A DNA stretch of 38,764 nucleotides from an uncultured Prevotella sp. (GCA_947072805.1 CAMTJK010000001.1:1-38764); one strand, 5' to 3'. Numbered from the stretch's first letter, positions 17,176 through 24,735 are shown. Notes: a model not told the origin generated them from the sequence alone. Numbers and translations: made by a program.

Positions 17176-18606
17176 ATGGATTACAGTCAGTTTCTCAATA
17201 TGCTGCCCGAAGTTGCCCTTACGGCACTTCTCATCATAGTGTTTGTCGTTGATTTTGCTTTCAGCCGTTCCCAGCGTCGGCATTCGGCACTCTTTGTCGC
17301 TACCGTATTGCCCCTTGCTGCCCTCACCGCCCTTTGTTTTGTGGCGGAGCCCAGCAGCGCTTTTGGGTCGCTGTATGTCAGCACTCCTGCTGCCGGAGTA
17401 ATGAAGGTCATTCTCACCGGCGGAACTCTTGTTGTCGTTATCATGTCGCAAGAGTGGCTTTCTCGTCCCGAGGTACGCCGTTATGAAGGCGAATACTATA
17501 TTCTGTTGCTCTCTACGCTCCTTGGCATGTACTTCATGATGTCCTCTGCACATTTCTTGCTCTTTTTCCTTGCTCTGGAGATGGCATCAGTACCTCTTGC
17601 TTGTCTTGTTGCTTTTGGCAAGGGCAGTCACCTGTCCGCCGAAGCTGCAGCCAAGTTTATTCTCACCGCTACATTCTCTTCCGGTGTTATGCTCTACGGT
17701 ATCAGTTTTATTTATGCCCATGCAGGTACCCTCTATTTTGCAGATGTGGTAAACAGTCTCGAGGCCAGTCCTCTAACTATTATGGGTCTTGTCTTCTTTT
17801 TCAGTGGATTGGGCTTCAAGATATCCCTTGTACCATTCCATCTATGGACAGCCGACACCTACCAGGGAGCTCCAACGCCTGTTACAGCCTACCTTAGCGT
17901 AGTCTCCAAGGGTGCTGCCGCTTTCACCCTTATGGTTATTCTCCACAAGGTTTTTGCTCCTCTCATAAGCAGTTGGGAACTACTTCTTGCTGTTGTCATC
18001 ATGCTTAGTGTCACTGTTGCCAATCTCTTTGCACTGCGTCAGCGCGAGCTCAAGCGATTCATGGCTTTCAGTTCAATCTCGCAGGCAGGCTATGTCATGC
18101 TTGCCGTCCTCGGTACCACGGTTGCAGCAACTCCTGCTCTTAGCTATTACGTGCTTGTATACGTAGCTGCCAATCTTGGCGTATTCACAATTATCAGCCT
18201 TGTTGAGCAGCGCTGTGGCACTACTCGCATTGACAGCTATAGCGGCTTTTATCGTACAAATCCTCGACTGACACTGTTGCTTACCCTTGCTCTCTTTTCT
18301 CTTGCTGGTATTCCTCCTTTCGCCGGTATGTTCAGCAAGTTCTTCGTCTTTATGGCAGCGGTCAGCCGCACTCACAGCCTACTGGCGTGGATTACCGTTT
18401 TCGTAGCGCTCATTAACACTGTTGTCAGTCTCTACTACTACCTCATTGTGGTAAAGGCCATGTATATCAGCCCCACCGATCGTCCTCTGCCAGCCATTTC
18501 CGGCAGTGGTGCCATACGTGTCGCCCTTGCTCTCTGTACCGCAGGCATAATTCTTTTCGGAATTTTCGGTTGCGTATACTCGTGGATAGAAGCAGCTGCT
18601 ATGTAG
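17176..18606 (+). CDS. nuoN: Complex I antiporter-like subunit NuoN
   Basis: A 476-aa antiporter-like subunit, the last gene of the complex I operon. Family motifs include FFLALEMASVPLACLVAF, PFHLWTADTYQGAPTPVTAYL with the lysine-bearing VSKGAAAF, and FSSISQAGYVML. It has about 14 hydrophobic helices. The TATAGACATTCCG word directly after its stop is also found after nuoM. comEC follows on the same strand after 118 bp without a clear terminator. Confidence 0.94.
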   Translation: MDYSQFLNMLPEVALTALLIIVFVVDFAFSRSQRRHSALFVATVLPLAALTALCFVAEPSSAFGSLYVSTPAAGVMKVILTGGTLVVVIMSQEWLSRPEVRRYEGEYYILLLSTLLGMYFMMSSAHFLLFFLALEMASVPLACLVAFGKGSHLSAEAAAKFILTATFSSGVMLYGISFIYAHAGTLYFADVVNSLEASPLTIMGLVFFFSGLGFKISLVPFHLWTADTYQGAPTPVTAYLSVVSKGAAAFTLMVILHKVFAPLISSWELLLAVVIMLSVTVANLFALRQRELKRFMAFSSISQAGYVMLAVLGTTVAATPALSYYVLVYVAANLGVFTIISLVEQRCGTTRIDSYSGFYRTNPRLTLLLTLALFSLAGIPPFAGMFSKFFVFMAAVSRTHSLLAWITVFVALINTVVSLYYYLIVVKAMYISPTDRPLPAISGSGAIRVALALCTAGIILFGIFGCVYSWIEAAAM

Positions 18607-18724
18607 CGTATAGACATTCCGGGCGATCTACATGTATCACACATACCGTAGATTAAACACACAGAGATATATGATATATTAAAAAATATTGTCTAGCTAA
18701 AACGTATAAGAAGTGCCGACCACA

Positions 18725-20335
18725 ATGAAAAAGGGAGGCACTTTTTTATTTCCGCCAATGCCACTCTTACGTCGCCGCCGTTATTCAGGTGCCACCATCC
18801 AGCGTTATCCTCTGCTGCCTGTTGCTTTAGCACTTGCCGTGGGAATAATTTTAACCCCGGATATATATGCCACAGTTATTGTAGGTGCTGTATTCGCCGG
18901 TGTAGCCATTGTTGTTCCAAGGATGCGGCGTCTGTTGCTTACCTTTTCCCATATTATTGTATCAGTTACCCTTGGTAGCGTACTCGCAGGATATGCCCAG
19001 TGTTCTCTTTATGTTCCCCCTGAAATTACCGAGGAACCCATCACCTGCCGGGCTGTTGTCCTCCGCACAGTGCGTCAGCATCCGCGCAGTACTACTATCG
19101 AAATTATGCCAATCACCGGAAAACTCCGAAATCGCAAGGTATGGGCTACTTTGCAGCATGATACAGCTGCCAATACAGCAGCTGTCACATGTTGCACCTT
19201 TTCTCCAGGAACTTCCCTCGTTCTTACAGCAACCTTCCATTCAACTGTAGCAAGTGCTTATGAGAGCAGCCTGCCACCACTTTATATGATGTCACAGCAG
19301 GTGGTAGCAACGACTTTTATACCCCATTGGTGTTGGCGTATAGCTCACTATTCTAATACAGAAGTACTTGACAAACCATTGCGTGTTAAGCTCAGGCTTG
19401 TTCGCCTGCGTCACCGCCTTACCCATCACTATATCCGGCATATTCCAGATACAGATGCTCGAGCCTTGCTTTCTGCTCTTACCCTTGGTGACAAGACAAC
19501 ACTTCCAACGTCATTGCGTCGCGCCTATGCCACTGCCGGTGTTGCCCATGTTCTGGCTTTATCCGGCATGCACCTCGGCATGATATATATGATTCTTACC
19601 CTTCACCGACGTTATCGTCGCCGTCATTCCAATCCGGTTATTGAAGGTGTTGTGCTCGCTCTTCTGTGGGCATATATTGTTATGGTTGGTGCGCCTCCGT
19701 CTGCTGTACGTGCCGGCATTATGCTTACTCTTTTCAGTCTTGTCAGTCTTTCCCATCGCGAGAGTATGAGCCTCAATGCCCTTTCTTTTTCTGCTATACT
19801 TATGATGCTTTTCAATCCTTATGTTGTTTATGACGTAGGTTTTCAGCTATCCATATCATCAGTGGCGGGTATTCTTCTTTTTTGCGGTCGAGGTGACAGA
19901 GGGCGTTATCCCCTCCGTTGGCTTCGCAGTATGTTATCCGTCAGCCTATCTGCGCAGCTTGCAGTATTTCCCCTGGTGGCATATTATTTTAGCCGTTTGC
20001 CTCTGCTTTTCCTTCCGGTCAATGTATTGGTGTTCCCTTTGGTTTTTGTCATTCTTGTCCTTGCGACATCATCTTTGTTGCTATCAGAATTCCTTTCCTG
20101 TTTCCATGTTGCAGATGTCTCCTTGTTTCCGTTAGAGACGGTAGAATATTATCTGTGGCACGCGACAGGATGTGTTGCCGACTGGCTCAACGGCATTGTT
20201 AGGATGGTAGAAAAGATACCGTGGGGAGTGCTGGATGTAATACGTTTTAATGAGTGGCAGGTAGTGTTACTGTACATATTCCTTTTTTTGTCTTGGGCTG
20301 TTGTAAATAAGTGTCGGGATATATTCATCCGTTGA
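18725..20335 (+). CDS. comEC: ComEC/Rec2-family DNA uptake channel protein
   Basis: This polytopic inner-membrane protein of about 536 aa belongs to the ComEC family, which moves single-stranded DNA into the cytoplasm. A short N-terminal DUF4131-like part is followed by the competence domain with VAHVLALSGMHLGMIYMIL, GAPPSAVRAGIML and FNPYVVYDVGFQLSISS, all well conserved. The C-terminal metallo-beta-lactamase-like domain of longer ComEC proteins is absent, which is common in this phylum. ATG 18725 is used; a GTG 12 bp earlier and an ATG at residue 12 are alternatives. It lies downstream of nuoN and may be read through from the nuo operon. Its 3' end overlaps a truncated AraC gene by 11 bp. 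Confidence 0.88.
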   Translation: MKKGGTFLFPPMPLLRRRRYSGATIQRYPLLPVALALAVGIILTPDIYATVIVGAVFAGVAIVVPRMRRLLLTFSHIIVSVTLGSVLAGYAQCSLYVPPEITEEPITCRAVVLRTVRQHPRSTTIEIMPITGKLRNRKVWATLQHDTAANTAAVTCCTFSPGTSLVLTATFHSTVASAYESSLPPLYMMSQQVVATTFIPHWCWRIAHYSNTEVLDKPLRVKLRLVRLRHRLTHHYIRHIPDTDARALLSALTLGDKTTLPTSLRRAYATAGVAHVLALSGMHLGMIYMILTLHRRYRRRHSNPVIEGVVLALLWAYIVMVGAPPSAVRAGIMLTLFSLVSLSHRESMSLNALSFSAILMMLFNPYVVYDVGFQLSISSVAGILLFCGRGDRGRYPLRWLRSMLSVSLSAQLAVFPLVAYYFSRLPLLFLPVNVLVFPLVFVILVLATSSLLLSEFLSCFHVADVSLFPLETVEYYLWHATGCVADWLNGIVRMVEKIPWGVLDVIRFNEWQVVLLYIFLFLSWAVVNKCRDIFIR

Positions 20336-20891
20336 TGCTGTTTCTGAATTTTGAAACAGACATACCCGTATGTTTCCTGAAGAAACGACACATGTATGAT
20401 GTGTCGGCAAAATGCAGACGTAGTGCTATCTGCTCTGCAGTAAGTTCGGTGTGGACAAGCTGGTGTTTCATTTCGAGGAGAACCTGCCTTACAATGGCTT
20501 CTTTAGGTGTCTCATGACACACCTGCCGTACTATCATGGCAAGATAGTTGGATGTGATGCGCAGTTTGTCGGCATAGTAGCGTATGGAGCGCTGCTCGCG
20601 GAAATGATCGAAGACGAGATTATAGAATTGCATGCAGAGTCGCTCAGGGTGTTTCATTTCACGTTTTATGCCTTTTCCTCCATATTGTTGTTGCCACAGG
20701 TTGAAGAATATCAGAATGATATTTTGCAACATATTCCCGAGAATGTGAAAGGGTGATGATAAGTAGTTGAGATTGAGGAGGAATGACAGACAAATTTGTA
20801 CGGTTGTTCCCCAAATGTACCTAATAACAAGTCTATACTTATCGATTTTTACTGAAATTAGCTCGAAAAGTAGGATTTTCAGCTTGTTCAA
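20325..20891 (-). pseudogene. AraC-family regulator missing its N-terminal sensing domain
   Basis: The last 110 residues or so form a normal AraC/XylS double helix-turn-helix (IRYYADKLRITSNYLAMIVRQV and the second helix pair ending FRKHTGMSVSKFRNS). The preceding FHILGNMLQNIILIFFNLW segment fits the linker of a full Bacteroidetes AraC protein of about 290 aa. The cupin-like sensor half is missing, and the first 40 or so residues of the frame look random. Either the 5' end has been deleted or the gene now makes a short DNA-binding fragment. It is convergent with comEC and overlaps it by 11 bp. I judge it a remnant; expression cannot be excluded. Confidence 0.65.
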
Positions 20892-20910
20892 CTAAGAAAC
20901 ATCGTAAAAC

Positions 20911-20944
20911 TTTGCTTACTCTCATTTTTTTATGAGTACCTTTG
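20911..20944 (+). promoter_or_regulatory. Promoter of the 64-aa small gene
   Basis: TTTG at 20911-20914 and TACCTTTG at 20937-20944 are spaced by 22 bp, matching the Bacteroidetes consensus. The spacer contains CTCAT and ATGAG as a small inverted repeat around a T run, which may be an operator. A ribosome-binding GGAG follows at about 20971 before the ATG at 20985. Confidence 0.6.
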
Positions 20945-20984
20945 CAAGGTAATATATAATGTTGAATAGTAAGGAGTAAAAGAT

Positions 20985-21179
20985 ATGGCACTACCGATAG
21001 CATCCATACCAGTACCGACTGGTGAAGTGGCTCTGCGATTCGAGGGGCGTGCGCAGGCTAATTACCAGCGATACCTCAGCCTATCGGAAGAGCAGAAGAA
21101 AGCAGACGAGGCTATTCTTGAAAAGAAGTTTGCCGAGTTGTATAGCATGTTGTCAAAAGCTCATTTAGGAAGAAGATGA
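20985..21179 (+). CDS. Small soluble protein (64 aa) coupled to a broken GNAT gene
   Basis: Well-positioned small gene with its own promoter and a GGAG ribosome site. The product starts MALPIASIPVPTGEVALRFEG and ends in a charged helical part (LSEEQKKADEAILEKKFAELY). It has no signal peptide or membrane segment. The TGA stop overlaps the ATG of a GNAT acetyltransferase remnant as ATGA, the arrangement expected for co-translated partners. GNAT toxins are known to pair with small upstream antitoxins, but this protein does not look like the ribbon-helix-helix DUF1778 type, so an antitoxin or GNAT-partner role is only a suggestion. I do not recognise the family. Confidence 0.7.
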   Translation: MALPIASIPVPTGEVALRFEGRAQANYQRYLSLSEEQKKADEAILEKKFAELYSMLSKAHLGRR

Positions 21180-21395
21180 GTTTTTTGAAAGAGCACTTAT
21201 TCTGGATGCCGATTTGTGATTGTTGACGCATATAACACCCCATCAACGATGGTGTTTTATGAGCAAAATGGTTTCACAACATTATTCAGTACAGAGCAAC
21301 AAGAGAAAGACTACCGTCACATCACCTCAGAAGCAACATTGAGCACTCGCTTGATGTTTTACGACTTGATGTCGATGGTTGAAGAGTATAGGTAG
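21176..21395 (+). pseudogene. GNAT acetyltransferase remnant with internal deletion and frame change
   Basis: The gene opens with MSFLKEHLF from ATG 21176 and hits a stop at 21224. In another frame, from about 21210, the typical GNAT C-terminus is intact: RFVIVDAYNTPSTMVFYEQNGF, then STEQQEKDYRH, a segment with TRLMFYDL, and a TAG at 21393. A full GNAT of this type is about 170 aa; roughly 100 central residues, including the acetyl-CoA pyrophosphate loop, are missing. The two preserved ends show a real gene that lost its middle. The start overlaps the 64-aa gene upstream. Confidence 0.75.
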
Positions 21396-21560
21396 GAACA
21401 CGTATTCATTCCTGCCACCCTGCAATGGGGACATAGACAAGAATACAAGGTTGAAATAAAACGTGAATAAGAAGAAACAGACATTAAAGGTAAACAGAAA
21501 CGCGGGCGGGATATCAGAGCCAAAGGCTTACTGACTCCCAATGAGAGAAAACAAGCATGA
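21396..21560 (+). pseudogene. Decayed coding remnant, unrecognised
   Basis: Directly after the GNAT stop, the same frame continues as plausible protein: EHVFIPATLQWGHRQEYKVE, then a TAA at 21468, then GKQKRGRDIRAKGLLTPNER to a TGA at 21558. The composition looks coding and only one stop interrupts it. It has no proper start. I do not recognise the family. It may be a further gene of the same lost cassette. Confidence 0.35.
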
Positions 21561-21653
21561 GGCACAAGCCTCAAAATCATTAACTCGGCGTTTCCGTTCT
21601 GAAAACTTGATAAAGGACATTATATAAAATATTGAGCTTTTAGTTCTTGTTCT

Positions 21654-21780
21654 CTTCTACAAGAATACCGCCAAAATTCAACGCATGAGGACAAGCAGAC
21701 TGAAAGTTCACGCTCGTTGGGCGTGGACTATTCTGTGCTTGTTATGCGTATAGGTCACTTGGCGGTAACCTTTGTAGAAG
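21654..21780. repeat. 127-bp multi-helix imperfect inverted repeat
   Basis: Nested complementary arms fold the whole segment into one long hairpin: CTTCTACAA (21654-21662) with TTGTAGAAG (21772-21780); TACCGCCAA (21666-21674) with TTGGCGGTA (21759-21767); GCAT/ATGC (21683 and 21744); ACAAGCA (21691-21697) with TGCTTGT (21736-21742); AGTTCACGC (21705-21713) with GCGTGGACT (21721-21729, one G-U); and a 7-nt loop. About 38 pairs are separated by small internal loops. It lies 44 bp upstream of the 43-aa peptide gene. It could be a structured RNA or leader, or a small non-autonomous element. No -7 element lies between the arms, which speaks against a simple invertible promoter. Confidence 0.7.
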
Positions 21781-21824
21781 GCAGGCAAAAGAATGGTTGC
21801 ACGCCTATTTTTTATTCTACAATA

Positions 21825-21956
21825 ATGAAAGAAATCAAAAAGAGACAATATGTGAAGCCTCAAATGGCTATTTATAATGTTGATAGTCCGCAACTATTAG
21901 CTGGGAGTGGCAATGGTGAGACAGAAAGACTGAACGAAGAAGATTACGAGTGGTAA
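21825..21956 (+). CDS. Short peptide (43 aa) with LLAGSG motif
   Basis: The likely product starts MKEIKKRQYVKPQMAIYNVD, continues with SPQLLAGSGNG and ends in an acidic tail (EEDYEW). Short peptides with a basic start, a Y-x-x-P segment and an LLAGS core appear to me to be common in Prevotella and Bacteroides next to fimbrillin-like genes; this is remembered pattern, not a search. There is no membrane segment. The LAGSG site is loosely like a leader-cleavage site, but no peptidase transporter is nearby. It lies 21 bp upstream of the surface lipoprotein gene and is probably in its operon. Function unknown. Confidence 0.6.
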   Translation: MKEIKKRQYVKPQMAIYNVDSPQLLAGSGNGETERLNEEDYEW

Positions 21957-21977
21957 CATAATAAAGGATAAAAGAAA

Positions 21978-23516
21978 ATGAAAAAGTATATACAATCAGT
22001 GATGGCTCTTGTAACCGTCATGTCATTTGCTTCATGTTCGTCAGATGACAACGAGACCATTGACAACACAGGCAACACCAAGGTGATGTCGTTCACCGCC
22101 ACACAGGAAGGAACGGGCACACGCGCGGCAATCAACCCGCATGACAAGACGGAGATTGTTTGGGAGGAAGGAGACAAGATAAGTGTGATTACAGGTCATT
22201 ATCCAGCTACGTTTACATTGCGCGAGGGTGCAGGCACTGCCTCCGCAAAGTTTGAGGGCTCGACAATGTCAGCAAATTCTTATTTGGCTGTCTATCCATA
22301 TATCGATAATTACGATGTGCTATATTCTGAAGACTATATAGATAGGATTACGTTTCCAGCCAATCAGACCGCCACACCTAATGGCTTTGACAAGAATGCG
22401 GCATTTATGATGGCACAAAGCGAGAACACCACGTTGAATTTCAAGAATGCCGTGGGTTATATTAAAGTGACGCCACTGTTTGATTGCAGCAAGATAGAGT
22501 TGAAAGCAGCAAACGAGACTTATGCATTGGCTGGTACTGGAACACTCAGTTATAATTATGGAGAACCTTCAATCTATATTTCAAATAGTGCCACAGACAA
22601 GTCATATACCATCACGCTCAACGGTAATATCGAATCCGGCAATACATATTATATCGCCGTTCCCTCTGTAACCCTCACCGCAGGATGGACCCTCTCCTTC
22701 ACCACATCTGACGGCAGCAAGGTTTATACACGCAAGGGAAACAAAGAAATATGGATTAAGCGCAATACAGTAATCAATCTTGGAAAGTTTGCTACCGATG
22801 GTAATTATGGGAATGATGAAGCTAGAGGCATCGTAAGAGCCGATCAGGAGGTAGATATGGGACTGACTATTACGAAAGACGGCAAGAACTACAAGATCAT
22901 CTTCGCCAAGAGCAACCTCACGGCAACAGGTCTTGCAGAGAACGAATCCGACTTTGGCGATTATTTTGCCTGGGGAGCGTTAGAGCCTTGGTATACAAGT
23001 ATTACTACCACGTCCTCATCTGTTACCGTCAATGCATGGAAAGACGACAAATCCGAAGGTTATTCATACGGGAATTGCCCATCTTATGGCAATAATTCTT
23101 ATGTAGAGAATGATGTTTTGAAGATAGATTATGATGCTGCCCGCCAGGTTCTTGGCGGCGACTGGCAGTTGCCTACTAAAGAGATATGGAAGGCATTGTC
23201 AGATGCCAATAAGACTTCGGTGTATTGGGGAGCTGATGGAGAAAAGGAACTCGAATATATTGATGGTATTCAAGGTATGAAGATAACCAAGAAAGAAGAC
23301 AACTCCACTTACCTTTTCTTGCCTGCTGCTGGTTTCCTCATAAACACGAGCTCCAACAATATAGGTTCCTACGGCTACTATCGGTCGGGTACAGCCTACT
23401 CGGATACGTATGCGTATTGCTTGGACTTCTGCACTGGTAACTTCTATCCTCAGAGCCTCTACCAACGTTTCTATGGATGTCCCATCCGCCCCGTGCGCTT
23501 AGTCCCAGTTGAATAA
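21978..23516 (+). CDS. Fimbrillin-like lipoprotein with FISUMP/C-type-lectin-like C-terminal domain
   Basis: This is a 512-aa surface lipoprotein. The signal peptide ends in FASC (Cys20 lipidated), and SSDDNE follows, a typical surface-export signal for Bacteroidetes lipoproteins. Residues about 30-275 match the Mfa-like/fimbrillin repeat fold (TRAAINPHDKTEIVWEEGDKISV). Residues about 290-512 match the Fibrobacter succinogenes major paralogous (FISUMP) type of C-type lectin fold, with FAWGALEPW, GGDWQLPTKEIW and a terminal GCPIRPVR. The last 45 residues are rich in Tyr, Ser, Cys and Phe at positions that look variable, with NNC-type codons. That is what diversity-generating retroelement targets show, but no reverse transcriptase is in the window. 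A strong terminator follows. Confidence 0.8.
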   Translation: MKKYIQSVMALVTVMSFASCSSDDNETIDNTGNTKVMSFTATQEGTGTRAAINPHDKTEIVWEEGDKISVITGHYPATFTLREGAGTASAKFEGSTMSANSYLAVYPYIDNYDVLYSEDYIDRITFPANQTATPNGFDKNAAFMMAQSENTTLNFKNAVGYIKVTPLFDCSKIELKAANETYALAGTGTLSYNYGEPSIYISNSATDKSYTITLNGNIESGNTYYIAVPSVTLTAGWTLSFTTSDGSKVYTRKGNKEIWIKRNTVINLGKFATDGNYGNDEARGIVRADQEVDMGLTITKDGKNYKIIFAKSNLTATGLAENESDFGDYFAWGALEPWYTSITTTSSSVTVNAWKDDKSEGYSYGNCPSYGNNSYVENDVLKIDYDAARQVLGGDWQLPTKEIWKALSDANKTSVYWGADGEKELEYIDGIQGMKITKKEDNSTYLFLPAAGFLINTSSNNIGSYGYYRSGTAYSDTYAYCLDFCTGNFYPQSLYQRFYGCPIRPVRLVPVE

Positions 23517-23533
23517 CACACACAACAAAGCAT

Positions 23534-23580
23534 TTCGTGCTGGTCCGCATTCCGCAGGTCAGCACGAATTGTTTTTATTT
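23534..23580 (+). terminator. Rho-independent terminator of the fimbrillin-like gene
   Basis: TTCGTGCTG (23534-23542) pairs with CAGCACGAA (23560-23568) across a 17-nt loop. It is followed by TTGTTTTTATTT. The hairpin lies 17 bp after the stop codon and reaches the 3' end of the convergent HTH gene. Confidence 0.8.
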
Positions 23581-23943
23581 CAATCTTTGTTGTCTCTGTT
23601 GCCAGAGTTTATCTATCTCCTGACGGTGTTCGTCCTCGTCCGAGTAGAGCCATTCGATGTAGTCGGCTCGCTGTGAGGTGTGGTCATCCAGCCGAGAGAA
23701 ATCACGGAGATGGACGACATACTTCTCCTCGATGGTCCTCAGCCTTGGTGACAGCAACCTCTTGATGTCAGAGAAAGCATAACGTTTACGTCTGCCCGCC
23801 TTGGCGGCTCTCAGATAACCAGCCTTGTCCCATGCCCAAAGGGTGGTAGTGCAGACATCGCACATCTTGCATGCTTCCTCCGTGGACAGCTTTTTCCCCT
23901 CAACGGCTGCCTGCTCCAGTCTCATCAGTTTGTGTTCATTCAT
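23575..23943 (-). CDS. Small helix-turn-helix DNA-binding protein (HTH_17/MerR-like)
   Basis: This is a 122-aa protein. Residues about 19-65 (LSTEEACKMCDVCTTTLWAW and AGYLRAAKAGRRKRYAFSDI) form a winged helix-turn-helix of the excisionase/HTH_17 type. The rest is charged and helical with a Gln/Arg-rich end. Such proteins occur as excisionases and as regulators of mobile or surface-gene loci. ATG 23943 gives a complete domain; a 12-codon minigene in another frame ends one base into this ATG (TGATG). The region upstream is the end of repeat copy 2, and no TAnnTTTG is visible. It converges on the fimbrillin-like gene and could regulate it or recognise the repeat; neither is shown. Confidence 0.75.
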   Translation of the reverse strand: MNEHKLMRLEQAAVEGKKLSTEEACKMCDVCTTTLWAWDKAGYLRAAKAGRRKRYAFSDIKRLLSPRLRTIEEKYVVHLRDFSRLDDHTSQRADYIEWLYSDEDEHRQEIDKLWQQRQQRLK

Positions 23944-23981
23944 CAGCTGCGCTTTCTGATGTAATAACTTGTTTTTGCCAT
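23943..23981 (-). other. 12-codon minigene overlapping the HTH gene start
   Basis: ATG 23981 opens a frame encoding MAKTSYYIRKRS. Its TGA shares one base with the HTH gene ATG. It could be a coupling leader peptide, or the original N-terminus of the HTH protein now out of frame. Seen in sequence; meaning unknown. Confidence 0.35.
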
Positions 23982-24000
23982 TTCTTAATGGTGATTTGAT

Positions 24001-24439
24001 ACGTATAACATTTATTTACTTTTATGAAAAATCTTGACTTTAACGTGTGTTAATAGGCACCCAAACCTCGGTTTGAAACCTACGACGCGAAAATGAGCGC
24101 TTTTCATCTAAAATAGGGAGCGCTGATAGTCAGAAAGTTACGTGTTTTGCGATCTAATACCATTTCATCGGTTTACGATTACGTACGTGAGCTCATTGCG
24201 ATATAGCTTTTATCGCATCGTCGTTACGTCGAAATCGCATTGCGATTTCATCGTAATGGCGATGCCAATACGACGTAATCGCGTTGCCAAAAAACTGGGA
24301 TCGTTTTTCGACCCATCGGGACCATAATTCGACCCACTTTCATTAACAAATATTTACACCTAGAATGCCGAATTTAAAAATGTTAAATTCGACCAAATAT
24401 CTTTACAAATTAACTTTCATTAAGTGCAGTTACGAGCCC
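24001..24439 (-). repeat. Dispersed palindromic repeat, copy 2 (inverted, complete)
   Basis: This full-length inverted counterpart of 267-703 runs from ACGTATAACATT at 24001 to CAGTTACGAGC at the right end. It shows about the same length and scattered substitutions, for example GGGACCATAATTCGACC where copy 1 has the equivalent of GGGAGCATAAATCGGCC. The palindromic core is at 24216-24264. The left side abuts the HTH gene; the right side abuts a beheaded outer-membrane efflux gene. No transposase or duplicated target is seen. Confidence 0.9.
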
Positions 24440-24462
24440 GCCATTTCTCGACATAGTGTACT

Positions 24463-24735
24463 ATGCCTTCGCCGAAGCAGTTGCAATCCGGCACACCGAT
24501 AGACGAAACAGATATGGAACCTAATGACCTTTTGGGCTTAAAAAAACTGCAACGTACGGTGAACAGCACAAAACTGCTCATGACGTATAGCACTGCATCC
24601 TCATATCTTGAGGTGCTCACGGCGCAGCAGACACTACTGCAGGCGGAACTGACTGAGGTTAAGGAGATACAGGCTTGCCTGCAGGGCATGACGGCATTAT
24701 ATCGTGCTATGGGTGATATTTTTATCCGGCTGTAA
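24463..24735 (+). pseudogene. 3' remnant of a TolC-type outer-membrane efflux gene
   Basis: From about 24540 the frame reads like the last 60 residues of an RND efflux outer-membrane factor: VNSTKLLMTYSTASSYLEVL, TAQQTLLQAELTEVKEIQ and ALYRAMGD. A complete protein would be about 450-480 aa; everything upstream is missing, and the repeat copy 2 boundary lies 100 bp before the recognisable part. The first residues of the frame are not family-like. The decapitation suggests deletion or insertion at the repeat edge. Confidence 0.7.

Noticed and set aside
21654..21780. Integron attC site
   Set aside because: The fold length fits, but the terminal RYYYAAC and GTTRRRY core sites are absent from the ends (GTTGGGC occurs only in the apical loop) and no integrase is present.
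21654..21780. Phase-variable invertible promoter
   Set aside because: The arms are imperfect with internal loops, complementarity continues through the interior, and no TAnnTTTG lies between the arms.
24142..24327. 61-codon frame inside repeat copy 2
   Set aside because: It lies fully within the palindromic repeat and is broken in the other copies.
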